Under the pieces are notes generated by a model. The model worked only from the letters and a program-made list of their open reading frames with translations. It did no database searches and had not been told where the DNA came from. A stretch of DNA of 64,000 bases from contig NZ_JAFHKM010000002.1 of NCBI RefSeq assembly GCF_016937515.1, forward strand, positions 3,281,001 through 3,345,000, given 5' to 3'. Positions 52,300-62,109 of this stretch are shown here, in pieces. The stretch is from Cohnella algarum (GTDB taxonomy: Bacteria > Bacillota > Bacilli > Paenibacillales > Paenibacillaceae). The position numbers and the translations under genes were made by a program. Each line of letters begins with the position of its first letter. Position 1 is the stretch's first letter.

Positions 52300-55200
52300 A
52301 TGTCACTGAAAAAGCTCGCATCGCTAGGATTGGCTTTCATCCTTTTGTTGAGCTTCATCGTGCCTGTGTCTGCGGCGACGTTTCGCGATACGCAGGGGCA
52401 TTGGGCGCAAGAAGCGGTGGAAAACTGGAACGCGAACGGCGTCGTAAGCGGATATGATGGGGCATTCCGGCCCAACGACGCCGTGACTCGCGCCGAATTC
52501 GCCACGATGATCGACAACATGGTGAAATACGTGGAGACGGGAGACAATGCGTTTACCGATCTTAGCGCGGAAAAATGGTATTATGACGCCTTGATCAAGC
52601 TGAACGCGGCCGGCGTCATGAACGGTTCGGACGGCAAAGCGCTGCCCGATCGCCCGATCACCCGCCAGGAAGCGGCCGTGATCGTCGCAAAAGCGTTCGG
52701 CATCGAAGGCGGGTCCGCCGATTTCGCGTTTACGGACGCAGACGAGATTGCCGGGTGGGCGGCAGACGCCGTGAATGCGCTCGTCGCGAACAAAATCGTA
52801 ACCGGCACGCCGGACGGAGCGTTCAAGCCGCTTGCGAATTTGACCCGGGCGGAAGCGGTCACGATGTTCGACAACTTCGTCCGGAAGCTGATCGCATCTC
52901 CAGGCGAATACTCCGAGGACGTGCAGGGCAACCTGGTCGTCAATTCGGCGGATGTCGTGCTCAGCGACATGAGCATTTCCGGCGACCTTTATGTAACGCA
53001 AGGCGTCGGCGAAGGCGAAGTGACGCTGAACAACGTCGAAATCGCGGGCGACGTGTTCGTCAGCGGCGGCGGCGAGAACTCGATTATTTTCAACAGCGTC
53101 GACGTGAAGGGCGCTCTTGTCGTCAACAAATACAACGGCAAGGTCCGCATCTTGGCGACCGGCAGTACGTCCGTTTCCGTCACGCAATTGGAAAGCGGCG
53201 CGCTGCTCGTAACCAAGGAGCTTACCGGCGGCGGCTTCGAAACGGTCGAAATTTCGGCCGATGTCGTTGCGGGACAGCAGATTGTGCTGGACGGCAACTT
53301 TAACAAAGTCGTCAACCGTTCCGAGTCCGCTCAAATTACGGCAAACGGAACGATCGGCGAACTCGTCGCGGAAGCCAGCACGAAAATCGCGGGCAACGTG
53401 GCGATCGATAAAGTAACGGCGCAAAACGGCGCTACAGCGACGGTGAACGACAAGACCGTCGAAAACGGCGGCAGCGTCGGCGCCGCAGCCGGCGGAACTG
53501 TCGGCGGAGGTTCTGCCGGCGGCGGCTCTGCGGGAGGGGGCACGACCGATGGCGGATCGGGAGGCGAAGCCCCCGCTGTATCCGTGACCGGCGTCTCCAT
53601 TACCGAAAGCGATATTTCCCTCGTCGTCGGCGAGACGAAGCAGCTTGCGGCTGTCGTCGCTCCGAGCAACGCCACGAACAAAAACGTGGAGTGGCAGATC
53701 GCCGGAGACTCGACCGATGTCGCGACGATCGACCAAAACGGCGTTTTGACCGCAGTCGGCCCTGGCGCGGCGATCGTCAAGGTCGTCACGGAAGACGGCG
53801 GCAAGTTCGCCCAAACGACGGTGAAGGTCAGCAAGCCGGCTCTCGGGATCGCTCTTTCCGAGTTTGCGGGCGATGCCGTCGACGCGGCCGCAGGGCTGGA
53901 TGCGGCGCTTGTCGCGAACAGCGGCAGCTTGTCCGTCTACAAGTTCGCCAAGTCTTTGTATGCGTCAAACCGCTTCGACGCGATGGTGGTGGCGGGAAGC
54001 GAGCTGCGGCAAACGCAGCAGCCGTCCGGACGCGCCGCTTCCCTCGTCGTGACGCTGAAGGATTCGAACGGCAATCCGCTTGCCGACTCGACCGGCTTGA
54101 AAGCAAGCGTAACAAGCGCAACCTATTCCTATGAAGCCGTATTGGGCGAAGGGCTGGCGGAGGGTGCGAAGCCGGGAAGCTTCGTGCTGACGCTGGACGC
54201 CGGAAGCCCGGAAGCGATCCGGAGCGTCAACGTAACCGTTTCGCACGGCCATTACGCCGACACCGAATTGTCCTTGCTTTACATTCCTTTCGGAACGGCT
54301 TATGTAACCGGCATCGATCCCGTTTCCGGGGATACGGCCATCGGCTCGGAGCTTGCGGCCGGAACCGTTCATTTCGAGAACATTCCGACCAACGAAAGCA
54401 TCGCGTACAAATGGCTTCGGGCCGACCGCGCGGAAGGGCCGTATGCGGTCATTGACGGCGCAGCAGGCTCCTCGTATACGCTGACGAAGGAAGACAGCGA
54501 AAAATACATTCGCGTCGAAGCCTCCGCGGACCAAATCGCGGTCGGCGGCTATGCCGTAAGCGAACCGTTCGGGCCTGTTCAGAAGGCGATCGATACGAGC
54601 GAGCTGTTCGCGGCGATCGAGGCTTCCTTCCTCGGACAAAACGAAAATGCGGGCAATATCGTTTCCAACTTGAATCTGATGACCGCTTTGGCCGACTTCC
54701 CCGGAGTCACGATTGCGTGGGAATCGGACAACGCCGCCGTGACGAGCGAAGGGATCGTGACCCGCGACGGGGAAAACGATCAATTCGTCAAATTGACGGT
54801 CAAGCTCGGCGGAGCGGTGACGGATTCGAAAACGTACGAGTTGATCGTCCGCAAACAAGGCACGGACAGCGTCGAAACGGGCGACTTTATCGATCCTTAT
54901 TTTGTCGACGGTTATCCGCAAGCCTATATTAAAGACGGCACGATTCGGGTTCGTTACAAGCTGAACGCGCCGGCGGAAGTTTATATGGTCGTCAACGCGA
55001 TCAACGGAAACTGGGAATCGAGCGTGAAAGCGGTGCTGGAAGGCCGTTCCGGCGACGACAGCCATGTCGTTTGGGTAGACGAATGGCCGTACTTTAAAAT
55101 AGAAGCCGGCCAAGTCGGCGAGCTGCAGGAATTCGATACCGGCGTTTCATTCTACGACGACGAGGCGCGGGTGGAATTCGTGATCCGGGACGCCGGCAGC

Positions 55201-56262
55201 AATTACACGTCCGGCAATGTCACGACGATTTTGTTCGATGCGGCAACGGTCGACGCGCTCGACACGTATCCGCCGTATTCGTACGAAGCGTTCGTCAATG
55301 ACGCTTTGGATACGATCTATTTGTACTACGACGAGCCGCTGGATCCGGAAAGCAAGCCCGCGGCATCGGAATATGCGTTGAACTACGGAAGCGTCGCCGG
55401 AGTGGAAGTGGTTAACTACGAGAACGTCCGGCATATGGTATCGTCTTATGTAAAACTGACCGTCAGCGGCATTCCGGCGGATCGGAAAAACGAACTGGAG
55501 CTGTCCTACAACGGCCAGTCCTTGCAGGACCGGACGGATGCGAAAAACAAAGCGGAAACCTTCGCCGATCGTGCCGTTCTCGGAACGGAAGAAGCGATCC
55601 GGACGGCGACAATCAGTTCCGACCGGAAATCGATCATGCTGGAAATCGTGCCGGGCTGGAACCCGCTGGACAATCCGAGCCTGAGCGAAGCGGCGGCCCG
55701 CTTTGCCGTGACAGTGGAAGGACAGGGAACCTATGCGCCTTCTTCGGCGAGCTACAGCTATACGACGGATCGGCTGTGGTACGCGTTAAAGTTCGCGGAT
55801 TCGCTGCCGGCGGGCGCTGTGTCGATTAAAATGGATACGACGGGCATCGTCGGCTGGGCGATGAACGCCTATCCGGCTGAAATCACGCTGCAGAACGTCA
55901 ACGAAATCGGAGCTCCTGGAACGCCTACGGCTGCCTATGTCGATGGCCAAATTCGCCTGGCGTTCCATGAAGGCTTCGCGTTTGAGACAAGCTTTACCGC
56001 GGCGGGACTGACGCTCAAGGTGGACGGTACGGAATATTCGCTCAGAGGGTTTATTGTCCATGACGATTATACCGACGATGCGGACAACGCCATTGTTATC
56101 GATTTGAACGGCCCGTATGCCCAACATTTCAAAAACGCGATCGAATCGGGAAGCGCGATTCAGATCAAGTATGCGAAAGTCAACGGCACCGACGAAAAAC
56201 AACTGTCGGATGCGGCGGGAGCGCTCGTTCCCGATTTCGATTACGTAACGGTTACGAAATAA
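52300..56262 (+). CDS. Large SLH-domain surface protein with Ig-like (BIG2) modules
   Basis: This 1320-residue protein has a signal peptide (MSLKKLASLGLAFILLLSF, cleaved near VSAATF). Three SLH domains follow (about 26-70, 85-130, 145-190; FRDTQGHWAQEAVENW, RAEFATMIDNM), which bind pyruvylated wall polymer. Residues about 205-385 form a repetitive beta region (VVNSADVVLSDMSISG). A Gly/Ser-rich hinge near 395-425 leads to a BIG2 domain (SVTGVSITESDISLVVGETK) and further beta-sandwich modules. No catalytic domain is recognised. It is probably an S-layer-associated adhesin or scaffold. I prefer ATG 52300 because the signal peptide begins there. Confidence 0.9.
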   Translation: MSLKKLASLGLAFILLLSFIVPVSAATFRDTQGHWAQEAVENWNANGVVSGYDGAFRPNDAVTRAEFATMIDNMVKYVETGDNAFTDLSAEKWYYDALIKLNAAGVMNGSDGKALPDRPITRQEAAVIVAKAFGIEGGSADFAFTDADEIAGWAADAVNALVANKIVTGTPDGAFKPLANLTRAEAVTMFDNFVRKLIASPGEYSEDVQGNLVVNSADVVLSDMSISGDLYVTQGVGEGEVTLNNVEIAGDVFVSGGGENSIIFNSVDVKGALVVNKYNGKVRILATGSTSVSVTQLESGALLVTKELTGGGFETVEISADVVAGQQIVLDGNFNKVVNRSESAQITANGTIGELVAEASTKIAGNVAIDKVTAQNGATATVNDKTVENGGSVGAAAGGTVGGGSAGGGSAGGGTTDGGSGGEAPAVSVTGVSITESDISLVVGETKQLAAVVAPSNATNKNVEWQIAGDSTDVATIDQNGVLTAVGPGAAIVKVVTEDGGKFAQTTVKVSKPALGIALSEFAGDAVDAAAGLDAALVANSGSLSVYKFAKSLYASNRFDAMVVAGSELRQTQQPSGRAASLVVTLKDSNGNPLADSTGLKASVTSATYSYEAVLGEGLAEGAKPGSFVLTLDAGSPEAIRSVNVTVSHGHYADTELSLLYIPFGTAYVTGIDPVSGDTAIGSELAAGTVHFENIPTNESIAYKWLRADRAEGPYAVIDGAAGSSYTLTKEDSEKYIRVEASADQIAVGGYAVSEPFGPVQKAIDTSELFAAIEASFLGQNENAGNIVSNLNLMTALADFPGVTIAWESDNAAVTSEGIVTRDGENDQFVKLTVKLGGAVTDSKTYELIVRKQGTDSVETGDFIDPYFVDGYPQAYIKDGTIRVRYKLNAPAEVYMVVNAINGNWESSVKAVLEGRSGDDSHVVWVDEWPYFKIEAGQVGELQEFDTGVSFYDDEARVEFVIRDAGSNYTSGNVTTILFDAATVDALDTYPPYSYEAFVNDALDTIYLYYDEPLDPESKPAASEYALNYGSVAGVEVVNYENVRHMVSSYVKLTVSGIPADRKNELELSYNGQSLQDRTDAKNKAETFADRAVLGTEEAIRTATISSDRKSIMLEIVPGWNPLDNPSLSEAAARFAVTVEGQGTYAPSSASYSYTTDRLWYALKFADSLPAGAVSIKMDTTGIVGWAMNAYPAEITLQNVNEIGAPGTPTAAYVDGQIRLAFHEGFAFETSFTAAGLTLKVDGTEYSLRGFIVHDDYTDDADNAIVIDLNGPYAQHFKNAIESGSAIQIKYAKVNGTDEKQLSDAAGALVPDFDYVTVTK

Positions 56263-56264
56263 AG

Positions 56265-56307
56265 AAAAAACGGCCGAGCGGCGCGGATGCCCGCCCGGCC
56301 GTTTTTT
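56265..56307 (+). terminator. Strong terminator of the SLH gene
   Basis: AAAAAACGGCCG then GCGG pairs with CCGC then CGGCCGTTTTTT, with one A/C mismatch and a short loop. It starts three bases after the stop codon, and array E begins about 40 nt further on. Confidence 0.88.
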
Positions 56308-56345
56308 CGTTTGGAAGTCGGTCCGATTCTCCCGCACATCTGATC

Positions 56346-56675
56346 GAGTCGCGGCTGCTCATCTTGATCCGCCATGCGCATACGGCCACCCGCAGATGAG
56401 TAAAAATTACTCATCCTGTTGCCTCTACACGTCCGCTAACCATCCAGTTGAGTCATGGCTACTCATCTTGACCCGCGATGCGCATACGGCCACCCGCAGA
56501 TGAGTAAAAATTACTCATCCTGCCGCCTCTGTACGCCCGCTAACCACCCAGTTGAGTCATGGCTACTCATCTTGACCCGCGATGCGCATATGGCCACCCG
56601 CAGATGAGTAGAAATTACTCATCCTGCCCCTCTGCACGTCCGCTAACTATCCAGTTGAGTCATGGCTACTCATCC
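56346..56675. repeat. 52-bp tandem array E (GAGTCATGG and GAGTAAAAATTACTC units)
   Basis: GAGT unit starts fall at 56346, 56398, 56450, 56502, 56554, 56606 and 56657: five steps of 52 and one of 51. Two unit types alternate strictly. One begins GAGTCATGGCTACTCATCTT, the other GAGTAAAAATTACTCATCCT. The second holds a GAGTAA/TTACTC hairpin with an AAA loop and the first a GAGT/ACTC pair. Sequence similarity to array A, 48 kb away, is clear. The array ends about 30 nt before the RacA-like gene. Confidence 0.95.
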
Positions 56676-56705
56676 CGATCCGCCATAAAGCACGTTCACC
56701 GCGGC

Positions 56706-57260
56706 TCAGAACAGCCAAAACACCTTCCGCCGCGCCGCCCGGACCGCCGCGGATCCGGTCGTGCGGGCGCCTCCCGCCGCCGGTTCGGGCTTGCGCGCGG
56801 GCTCCGGCCTCGCGGCTTCCGGCTCGCGCGCGGCCGCCGCCTGCTGCAGCCCCTCGACCGCTTCGCTTAGCTGGCGAAGCATGAGCCGCAGCTCGTCGAT
56901 CTCCTGCCGGTGCTGATAGATTTGCGCGGTGACGACTTCGTCCGCTTTCTGGGCAAGCGCCCGCTCCAGCTGGGCGACGCGCAGCCGGAGCGTGTCCGCC
57001 TCGGTTCCGGGGAAAGCCGCCGCGCCCGCGGACGAAGCCCCGTCCCGCTCCGGCGCGACGGGCAGCTCGATTTTATCCATCGGCACGCCGCCGCGCACCT
57101 CCTCTTTTATTTTCTCCAGCAGCTTCAGTTCCCGCTCGGCGAACAAATAATGCCCCAGCTGATCCTTCGGAAAAACATTCGGAAAGTACGATATCCAGCG
57201 CTTGAGCGTCGTTTGGCTGACGCCCAGTATTTCGCATGCTTCCCGGGATCCCAGACTCAC
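56706..57260 (-). CDS. racA: RacA-like chromosome-anchoring protein (MerR-type HTH plus coiled coil)
   Basis: A 184-residue protein, the same size as B. subtilis RacA. The N-terminal MerR-like HTH reads SREACEILGVSQTTLKRWISYF, then GHYLFAERELKLLEKIKEEVRGG. A coiled coil follows (about 90-145; LRLRVAQLERALAQKADE, EIDELRLMLRQLSEAVEGL), then an Ala/Pro/Arg-rich tail. RacA tethers the chromosome origin region to the pole during sporulation. GTG 57260 is favoured because AAGGAG lies eight bases upstream; the nearby ATG at 57266 is too close to it. The C-terminal membrane-targeting part is only loosely conserved, so the name is tentative. Confidence 0.65.
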   Translation of the reverse strand: MSLGSREACEILGVSQTTLKRWISYFPNVFPKDQLGHYLFAERELKLLEKIKEEVRGGVPMDKIELPVAPERDGASSAGAAAFPGTEADTLRLRVAQLERALAQKADEVVTAQIYQHRQEIDELRLMLRQLSEAVEGLQQAAAAREPEAARPEPARKPEPAAGGARTTGSAAVRAARRKVFWLF

Positions 57261-57482
57261 GATCATCACTCCTTGGCGGAACATTTTTAGATCGGACAAA
57301 CGTCGCGGCAGGCGCGCGCATCCGTTTGTTTTCCGTATTCGCCGCTCGTTTCGCAATCCCTGTAGGGGTGACAAAGGTACCGTTCATTCGGCAAAACAAG
57401 TGCGATTTCGAACCGGCCCTTCGGTATAGCGCTCGAGCGTCGTGTTCCGCGTTAAGGACCGATCGAACGGAAGAAACCTCAT

Positions 57483-58241
57483 CTACGGGCGAATCGCGGT
57501 TATTTCCGCCGCGATTCGCCCGTTTTTGGTTGTGTAATAACGGTCCGGGAGACGATTCAGGCGCTGCCGGCTAAGATGGACGGCTTTAACCGAGTGTGTG
57601 TCTTTATTTACAATTAAATGGATGTCTCGGCATTTCGTCGAGAAATAGCGCAATGCAATGGAATGCTGCAACTCATTTGTTAGTTTCCAAGAAATCGGGC
57701 AAACGATAAAGCTTCCCTCCGACCGGAGAAAGCTTTGTTGAATAAATTCCCAAACCGATTCAAACGAATGATCAAAATACGGCTCCAGTTTTCCGCATTC
57801 TACTTGATAAGTCGCGGTTTCGCCAAAGTCATCTTCCTCTGCGAGATTGGCATTTTCTTTGGCGAACAGCTCCCGTACGATGGGGTGCAATTTTTTATCC
57901 GAAAGGAGCCTGCGGAATTCAAGGATCGAATGCGGAAGCATATTTTGCATTTGTATTTTGACAAGCGAAGAGTCCGAATAAATATATTGAATTTTACTGA
58001 AGTGGTTTGTGAGTTCGCTAATCGTCCGCTCATTCACCTCTTCATTCGTTATCGGCACCCAAACCAATGAATTCGGAGCGGAAAGAGCGGATGCGGTCAA
58101 AAAAAATTGCGATAATACGGATATTGTTGAGTCAGGGTTAATCGTGCTTCTTCTATACGTCTTAATCTCCGGATGTTCAGTACGGTCAGTGCGACTAAAG
58201 GAGGAGAAATCTAATCTCTTAACTTCTTGAAACCAACTCAA
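57483..58241 (-). CDS. Unrecognised protein of AT-richer composition
   Basis: A 252-residue soluble protein I cannot assign. It has a clear ribosome-site-poor start near 58241, mixed alpha/beta sequence, and features such as NSLVWVPITNEEVNERTISEL (in parts), GSFIVCPISWKL, LRYFSTKCRDIHLIV and HSVKAVHLSRQR. Codon usage and base composition are visibly more AT-rich than the neighbours, suggesting transfer. Its last 14 codons lie within a perfect hairpin (57486-57522). No mobile-element genes are next to it. Confidence 0.6.
   Translation of the reverse strand: MSWFQEVKRLDFSSFSRTDRTEHPEIKTYRRSTINPDSTISVLSQFFLTASALSAPNSLVWVPITNEEVNERTISELTNHFSKIQYIYSDSSLVKIQMQNMLPHSILEFRRLLSDKKLHPIVRELFAKENANLAEEDDFGETATYQVECGKLEPYFDHSFESVWEFIQQSFLRSEGSFIVCPISWKLTNELQHSIALRYFSTKCRDIHLIVNKDTHSVKAVHLSRQRLNRLPDRYYTTKNGRIAAEITAIRP
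57486..57527 (+). terminator. Perfect hairpin with T-tract overlapping the end of the unknown gene
   Basis: CGGGCGAATCGCGG (57486-57499) pairs perfectly with CCGCGATTCGCCCG (57509-57522), followed by TTTTTGG on the plus strand. It has terminator form for plus-strand transcription, although the nearest genes on both sides run on the minus strand. It overlaps the C-terminal codons of the gene at 57483-58241. The upstream 57261-57482 stretch shows no gene. Confidence 0.6.
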
Positions 58242-58477
58242 TCGATCACCCCAAAAAACTTACTCACTATGATATATTTTATAACACAATTTTTCAGATG
58301 GTTAAATAGAAAAGTAAAAAAAGTAAACTTTTGTATGATTTCAAGGGTTCACGTAGAAGATTAACCGACAGGAAATCGTTTTTTTAACACAAATTTTACA
58401 GAAATTTGCCACAAAATGCAGTTGCTAGTGATAGAATAGGATCGAAATGGCAATTTATCCAATTGAGGAGGAAAATG

Positions 58478-61400
58478 ATGAGCACGTTTGCGAGATGGAG
58501 AGACCATTGGTTGAAAATCGTCCTGGCCCTGACGTTTTTGCTGCCGGTCCAATTCGGATTCGGCGGTTATTTTCAATCGGCGCAGGCGGAAGGGCCGGAC
58601 GATCCGGCGCCTTATATCGAGGCCAGAGTCGTCAACGAGAACGCCGGCAAAAAGGTGCTCTTCGACAACACGCACGCGCAGACGGCGGGAGCGGCCGACT
58701 GGGTCATCGACGGCGGGTTTTCCGACTTTGCCAACGCGCTGGCGGACAATGGGTATTACGTCAAGGAGCTGCGCAAGACGACCCCGATCGTCTACGAAGA
58801 TTTGGCGGACTATGACGTATTCGTCATCGCGGAGCCGAACATTCCGTTCAAGCAAAGCGAACAGGCCGCCATGCTGGAATACGTGGAAGACGGCGGCAGC
58901 ATCTTCTTTATCGGCGACCATTACAATGCCGACCGCAACAAAAACCGCTGGGACGGCTCGGAGTCGATCAACGGGTACCGCCGGGGGGCTTGGACCGATC
59001 CGACGCAGGGGATGAGCGACGAGGAAAAGGCCTCGGAAGCGATGCAAGGCGTCGTCAGCTCGGACTGGCTGGCGGACAACTTCGGCGTTCGGTTCCGCTA
59101 TAACGCGCTGGGCGACGTGGCGGCGAACGAAATCGTCGAGCCGAGCCAGGCGTTCGGCATCACCGAAGGCGTATCGGCGGTGGCGATGCATGCCGGGTCG
59201 ACGCTGGCGATCATCGATCCGACGAAGGCCAAAGGCATCGTTTACGTTCCGGAAACGGACGAAGCCTGGGGCAACGCCGTCGACCAGGGCGTATATAACG
59301 GCGGAGGCGTGGCGGAAGGCCCGTATGTGGCCGTATCGAAAGTCGGCGCCGGCAAAGCGGCCTTCATCGGCGATTCTTCGCCGGTCGAGGACGCGACGCC
59401 GAAATATTTGCGCGAGGAAACGGGCGCGGCCAAAACGACGTACGACGGCTTTAAGGAGCTGGACGACGGCGAGCTGCTCGTCAATTTGATCGATTGGCTC
59501 GGCGAGCCGGAAAGCTACACCAGCCTGGATCAGGTGCCGGGACTCGAGCTGGACGAGCCGACCGAGCTGTTCGCGTTCGAGCAGCCGGAGCTGTCGACCG
59601 AGCCTAAGCCCGAGCCGTGGTCCGCGCCTGCAGCAGGTTACAAATGGTGGGACCGTTCGACGTTCAAGCCCGGCTCCTACGGCGGTCCGATCCGGCCGGT
59701 ATACAGCTTTGTCCACCAGGCCCAGCTGCCGAACGCGGAGCAATTCCAAATCCGCGTCGTCATCGACAATCTGGCTCCGAACTCGACGGTGTCCGGCTTC
59801 AGTACCGGCATCTATTTGACCGGCGGAACCCAGGTGGCGCAATTCCAGAACGCGGACGGAAGCTGGCCGACGGCCTACGGGTACAGCACGGCGTTCAGCG
59901 TGACGGCCAATAACGAAGGACGGGCTTATAAGGATTTGACCGTCCGCATCCGGCCGGGTACGAGCGGTTCGGCCAATCTCCGGCTCCGGCAAAACGGCTC
60001 GAATCTGCTGACGAAAACCGTCACGCTCGCGAACGTGCCCGCCGAGCCGCTGCCGGACGAGGAAAATCCGATTCCGGAACTCACTTCCATCGCGGAAGCC
60101 CGGACCCAACCGGAAGGAACGCTCGTTACGGTCGAGGGCGTCGTGACGACGGAGCCCGGAGCTTTCGGCGGCCAGGCGTTTTATCTGCAAGACGACACGG
60201 GCGGCATTTACGTGTTCCAGACGCAGTCCGGTTTTCATCAAGGCGACAAGATCAAAATTACGGCGCCGCTCGTGCTGTACAATACGGAGCTCGAGCTGAC
60301 GACCCCGGTTTCCATCGAAAAAACGGGGACCGCTCCGCTGCCCGAAGCCGTTCCGGTCGACCGCATCGACGATTCGAACCAGGGGCAGCTGGTCGAACTG
60401 CAAAACGTCGAAATCCGCAACATCATTACCGCCAGCCCGTCCGGCTCGTTCGAGTTCGATGCGGTGAAAGGCGAGGTCAGCAACCACGTCCGGGTGGATG
60501 TCCGGACCGGACTCAGCCTGAGCGAATTTCCTTACGAGGAAGGGCAAGTCGTCACGGTGAAGGGCGTATCCGCCATCTTCCGGGGCCTTTACCAGCTGAA
60601 GCCTCGCGGCCTTGAGGATTTCGCGCTGGCGCAGGCGCCGCTCGGCCAGGTGACGCTGGAGGCGTCGCCGACGCTGCTGCCGGTCGGCGGCACCGCCGAG
60701 ACGTCGATCGCCGGGTTGTTGACGGACGGAACGCCGGCGGATCTGAGCGCCGCGTCTGTCACGTACGTCAGCGACGGACCGGCGGTCGAAGTGAGTCCGG
60801 AAGGACAAATTACCGGCGTTCAGGCGGGAAGCGCGTCGGTAACGGCTCACGTTGTCTATAACGGGCAAACCGTCGTCTCCAATGCGGTAACGTTGACGGT
60901 TTTCGAACCGCTCGCGACGGGAGCGCCGGGCAAGCCCGTATTATCCGACAACAACGGCCACGACACCGGTCTTAAGGACGGCAGCTACACCGTGACGATG
61001 AATATGTGGTGGGGCAACAACGGCTCGGTCTTCAAACTGTACGAGAACGGAGTCCTGATCAGCGAGCAAAGCTTGGCGGACGCTTCGCCCTCGGCGCAAA
61101 AAGCGGCCGTTGACATTGCCGGCAAGCCGAACGGCACGTATGCGTACACATGCGAACTGATCAATGTTTTCGGAACGGCAACGTGCGGAGAACATGTCGT
61201 GACCGTTACCGACGCCAATCCGGGCAAGCCGGTGCTGTCCCAAGACAACTGGGACGGGGACGGCAACTACAAGGTGACGATGAACATGTGGTGGGGAACG
61301 AACGCCGGCGAATACCGGCTGTATGAAAACGGCACGCTGGTCGATACGCAGGTTCTGAACGCCTCGACGCCGGGCGCGCAAAGCGCCGTAACGAGCCTTG

Positions 61401-61498
61401 AAGGCAGGGCGCCGGGAACTTACGAGTACCGTGGCGAATTGATCAACGCCGCCGGGACGACGTCCGGCGAAACGATTGTCGTGACCGTAACCAAGTAA
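58478..61498 (+). CDS. Large secreted multidomain protein (GATase-like, OB-fold, BIG2 and tandem carbohydrate-binding-like modules)
   Basis: A 1006-residue exported protein with a signal peptide ending near SAQAEG. Residues about 40-340 resemble a class I glutamine-amidotransferase-like or DUF4350-type fold ([42 protein letters not shown]). An OB-fold nucleic-acid-binding-like domain is at about 525-720 ([18 protein letters not shown]), then a BIG2-like domain (about 725-805). Two C-terminal repeats of about 90 residues contain TMNMWWGxNxG and LYENGxLI, as in chitinase accessory modules. Function is unknown; extracellular polymer or DNA processing is possible. GAGGAGG precedes paired ATGs; the second gives better spacing. 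The 58242-58477 gap is AT-rich. Confidence 0.75.
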   Translation: MSTFARWRDHWLKIVLALTFLLPVQFGFGGYFQSAQAEGPDDPAPYIEARVVNENAGKKVLFDNTHAQTAGAADWVIDGGFSDFANALADNGYYVKELRKTTPIVYEDLADYDVFVIAEPNIPFKQSEQAAMLEYVEDGGSIFFIGDHYNADRNKNRWDGSESINGYRRGAWTDPTQGMSDEEKASEAMQGVVSSDWLADNFGVRFRYNALGDVAANEIVEPSQAFGITEGVSAVAMHAGSTLAIIDPTKAKGIVYVPETDEAWGNAVDQGVYNGGGVAEGPYVAVSKVGAGKAAFIGDSSPVEDATPKYLREETGAAKTTYDGFKELDDGELLVNLIDWLGEPESYTSLDQVPGLELDEPTELFAFEQPELSTEPKPEPWSAPAAGYKWWDRSTFKPGSYGGPIRPVYSFVHQAQLPNAEQFQIRVVIDNLAPNSTVSGFSTGIYLTGGTQVAQFQNADGSWPTAYGYSTAFSVTANNEGRAYKDLTVRIRPGTSGSANLRLRQNGSNLLTKTVTLANVPAEPLPDEENPIPELTSIAEARTQPEGTLVTVEGVVTTEPGAFGGQAFYLQDDTGGIYVFQTQSGFHQGDKIKITAPLVLYNTELELTTPVSIEKTGTAPLPEAVPVDRIDDSNQGQLVELQNVEIRNIITASPSGSFEFDAVKGEVSNHVRVDVRTGLSLSEFPYEEGQVVTVKGVSAIFRGLYQLKPRGLEDFALAQAPLGQVTLEASPTLLPVGGTAETSIAGLLTDGTPADLSAASVTYVSDGPAVEVSPEGQITGVQAGSASVTAHVVYNGQTVVSNAVTLTVFEPLATGAPGKPVLSDNNGHDTGLKDGSYTVTMNMWWGNNGSVFKLYENGVLISEQSLADASPSAQKAAVDIAGKPNGTYAYTCELINVFGTATCGEHVVTVTDANPGKPVLSQDNWDGDGNYKVTMNMWWGTNAGEYRLYENGTLVDTQVLNASTPGAQSAVTSLEGRAPGTYEYRGELINAAGTTSGETIVVTVTK

Positions 61499-61745
61499 AG
61501 GTTAGTTCTTCGTTTCGACCGCATCCCCAACATCCGGGCCCGCCCGACTGGCGCGTCCGGTTGTTGCGTTTAGGAGACGGACGGTGACGCGCGACCGGGA
61601 GCGAATGAAAACGAGGGAGGAACGAACCGGGGGCGGAAACTATCGGTACGTTGACCGGCAAGGCTTGATTACGCTTACAATAATAGGATAAACGGTACGG
61701 TAGAAGATTTTGAAAAAAATTTTGTAAATAAATCTAAATTTCTAT

Positions 61746-61771
61746 CAAATTTACTCGCATTATTCCGATAA
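61746..61771 (+). promoter_or_regulatory. SigD-like (flagellar sigma) promoter
   Basis: CAAA (61746-61749) and TCCGATAA (61764-61771) are separated by 14 nt, close to the B. subtilis SigD consensus TAAA-N14-16-GCCGATAT. It lies about 40 nt ahead of the c-di-GMP riboswitch and chemoreceptor gene, as expected for a motility gene. A SigA reading, TTACTC with TATACA 16 nt apart, overlaps it and is weaker. From 61499 to 61745 I see no gene. Confidence 0.5.
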
Positions 61772-61808
61772 CTATACATACAGGAAGTTAAAGAAATCAT
61801 AAAGTGAA

Positions 61809-61955
61809 GAAGTGAACGGCAAACCTGTCGAAAGGCAGGGACGCAAAGCTACGGGTCTAAGGTTCTGCTATGATCGCCGGGCTGCCAACTTATGGATCTT
61901 TTGTGTCTTCATGAGGGCGGCAGGGCTTTCTTTTAGTAGAAAGTCCTTTTTGTTT
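61809..61955 (+). promoter_or_regulatory. Cyclic di-GMP-I (GEMM-I) riboswitch with terminator
   Basis: The aptamer core is readable: GGCAAACC (61818-61825), a GAAA tetraloop hairpin (CTGTCGAAAGGCAG), GGGACGCAAAGC (61838-61849), then GGGTCTAAGG and GCCGGGCTGCC (61876-61886). These match the GEMM-I consensus in order and spacing. Downstream, AGGGCTTTCT (61922-61931) pairs with AGAAAGTCCT (61938-61947) and is followed by TTTTTGTTTTT, an intrinsic terminator. Expression of the chemoreceptor should therefore depend on c-di-GMP. Whether ligand turns it on or off cannot be read with confidence. Confidence 0.93.
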
Positions 61956-62109
61956 TTCCCTGAAGAAGACGACTCCTGCAAAACGCGCAGCCGCGGAAAG
62001 AAGGTGGTTCGGGGAAGACGAGACCAACGCCCGGAAGACAAGGACTCGGCGCTGCCCTCCGGGCGGGAACGGCAGGAACGCCGAAAACGGATTGCTGGAG
62101 GAGAAACGC

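Noticed and set aside
61812..62109. In-frame extension upstream of the GAF gene running through the riboswitch
   Set aside because: It crosses the c-di-GMP aptamer and terminator and then lies out of frame with the chemoreceptor; the sequence is not protein-like.
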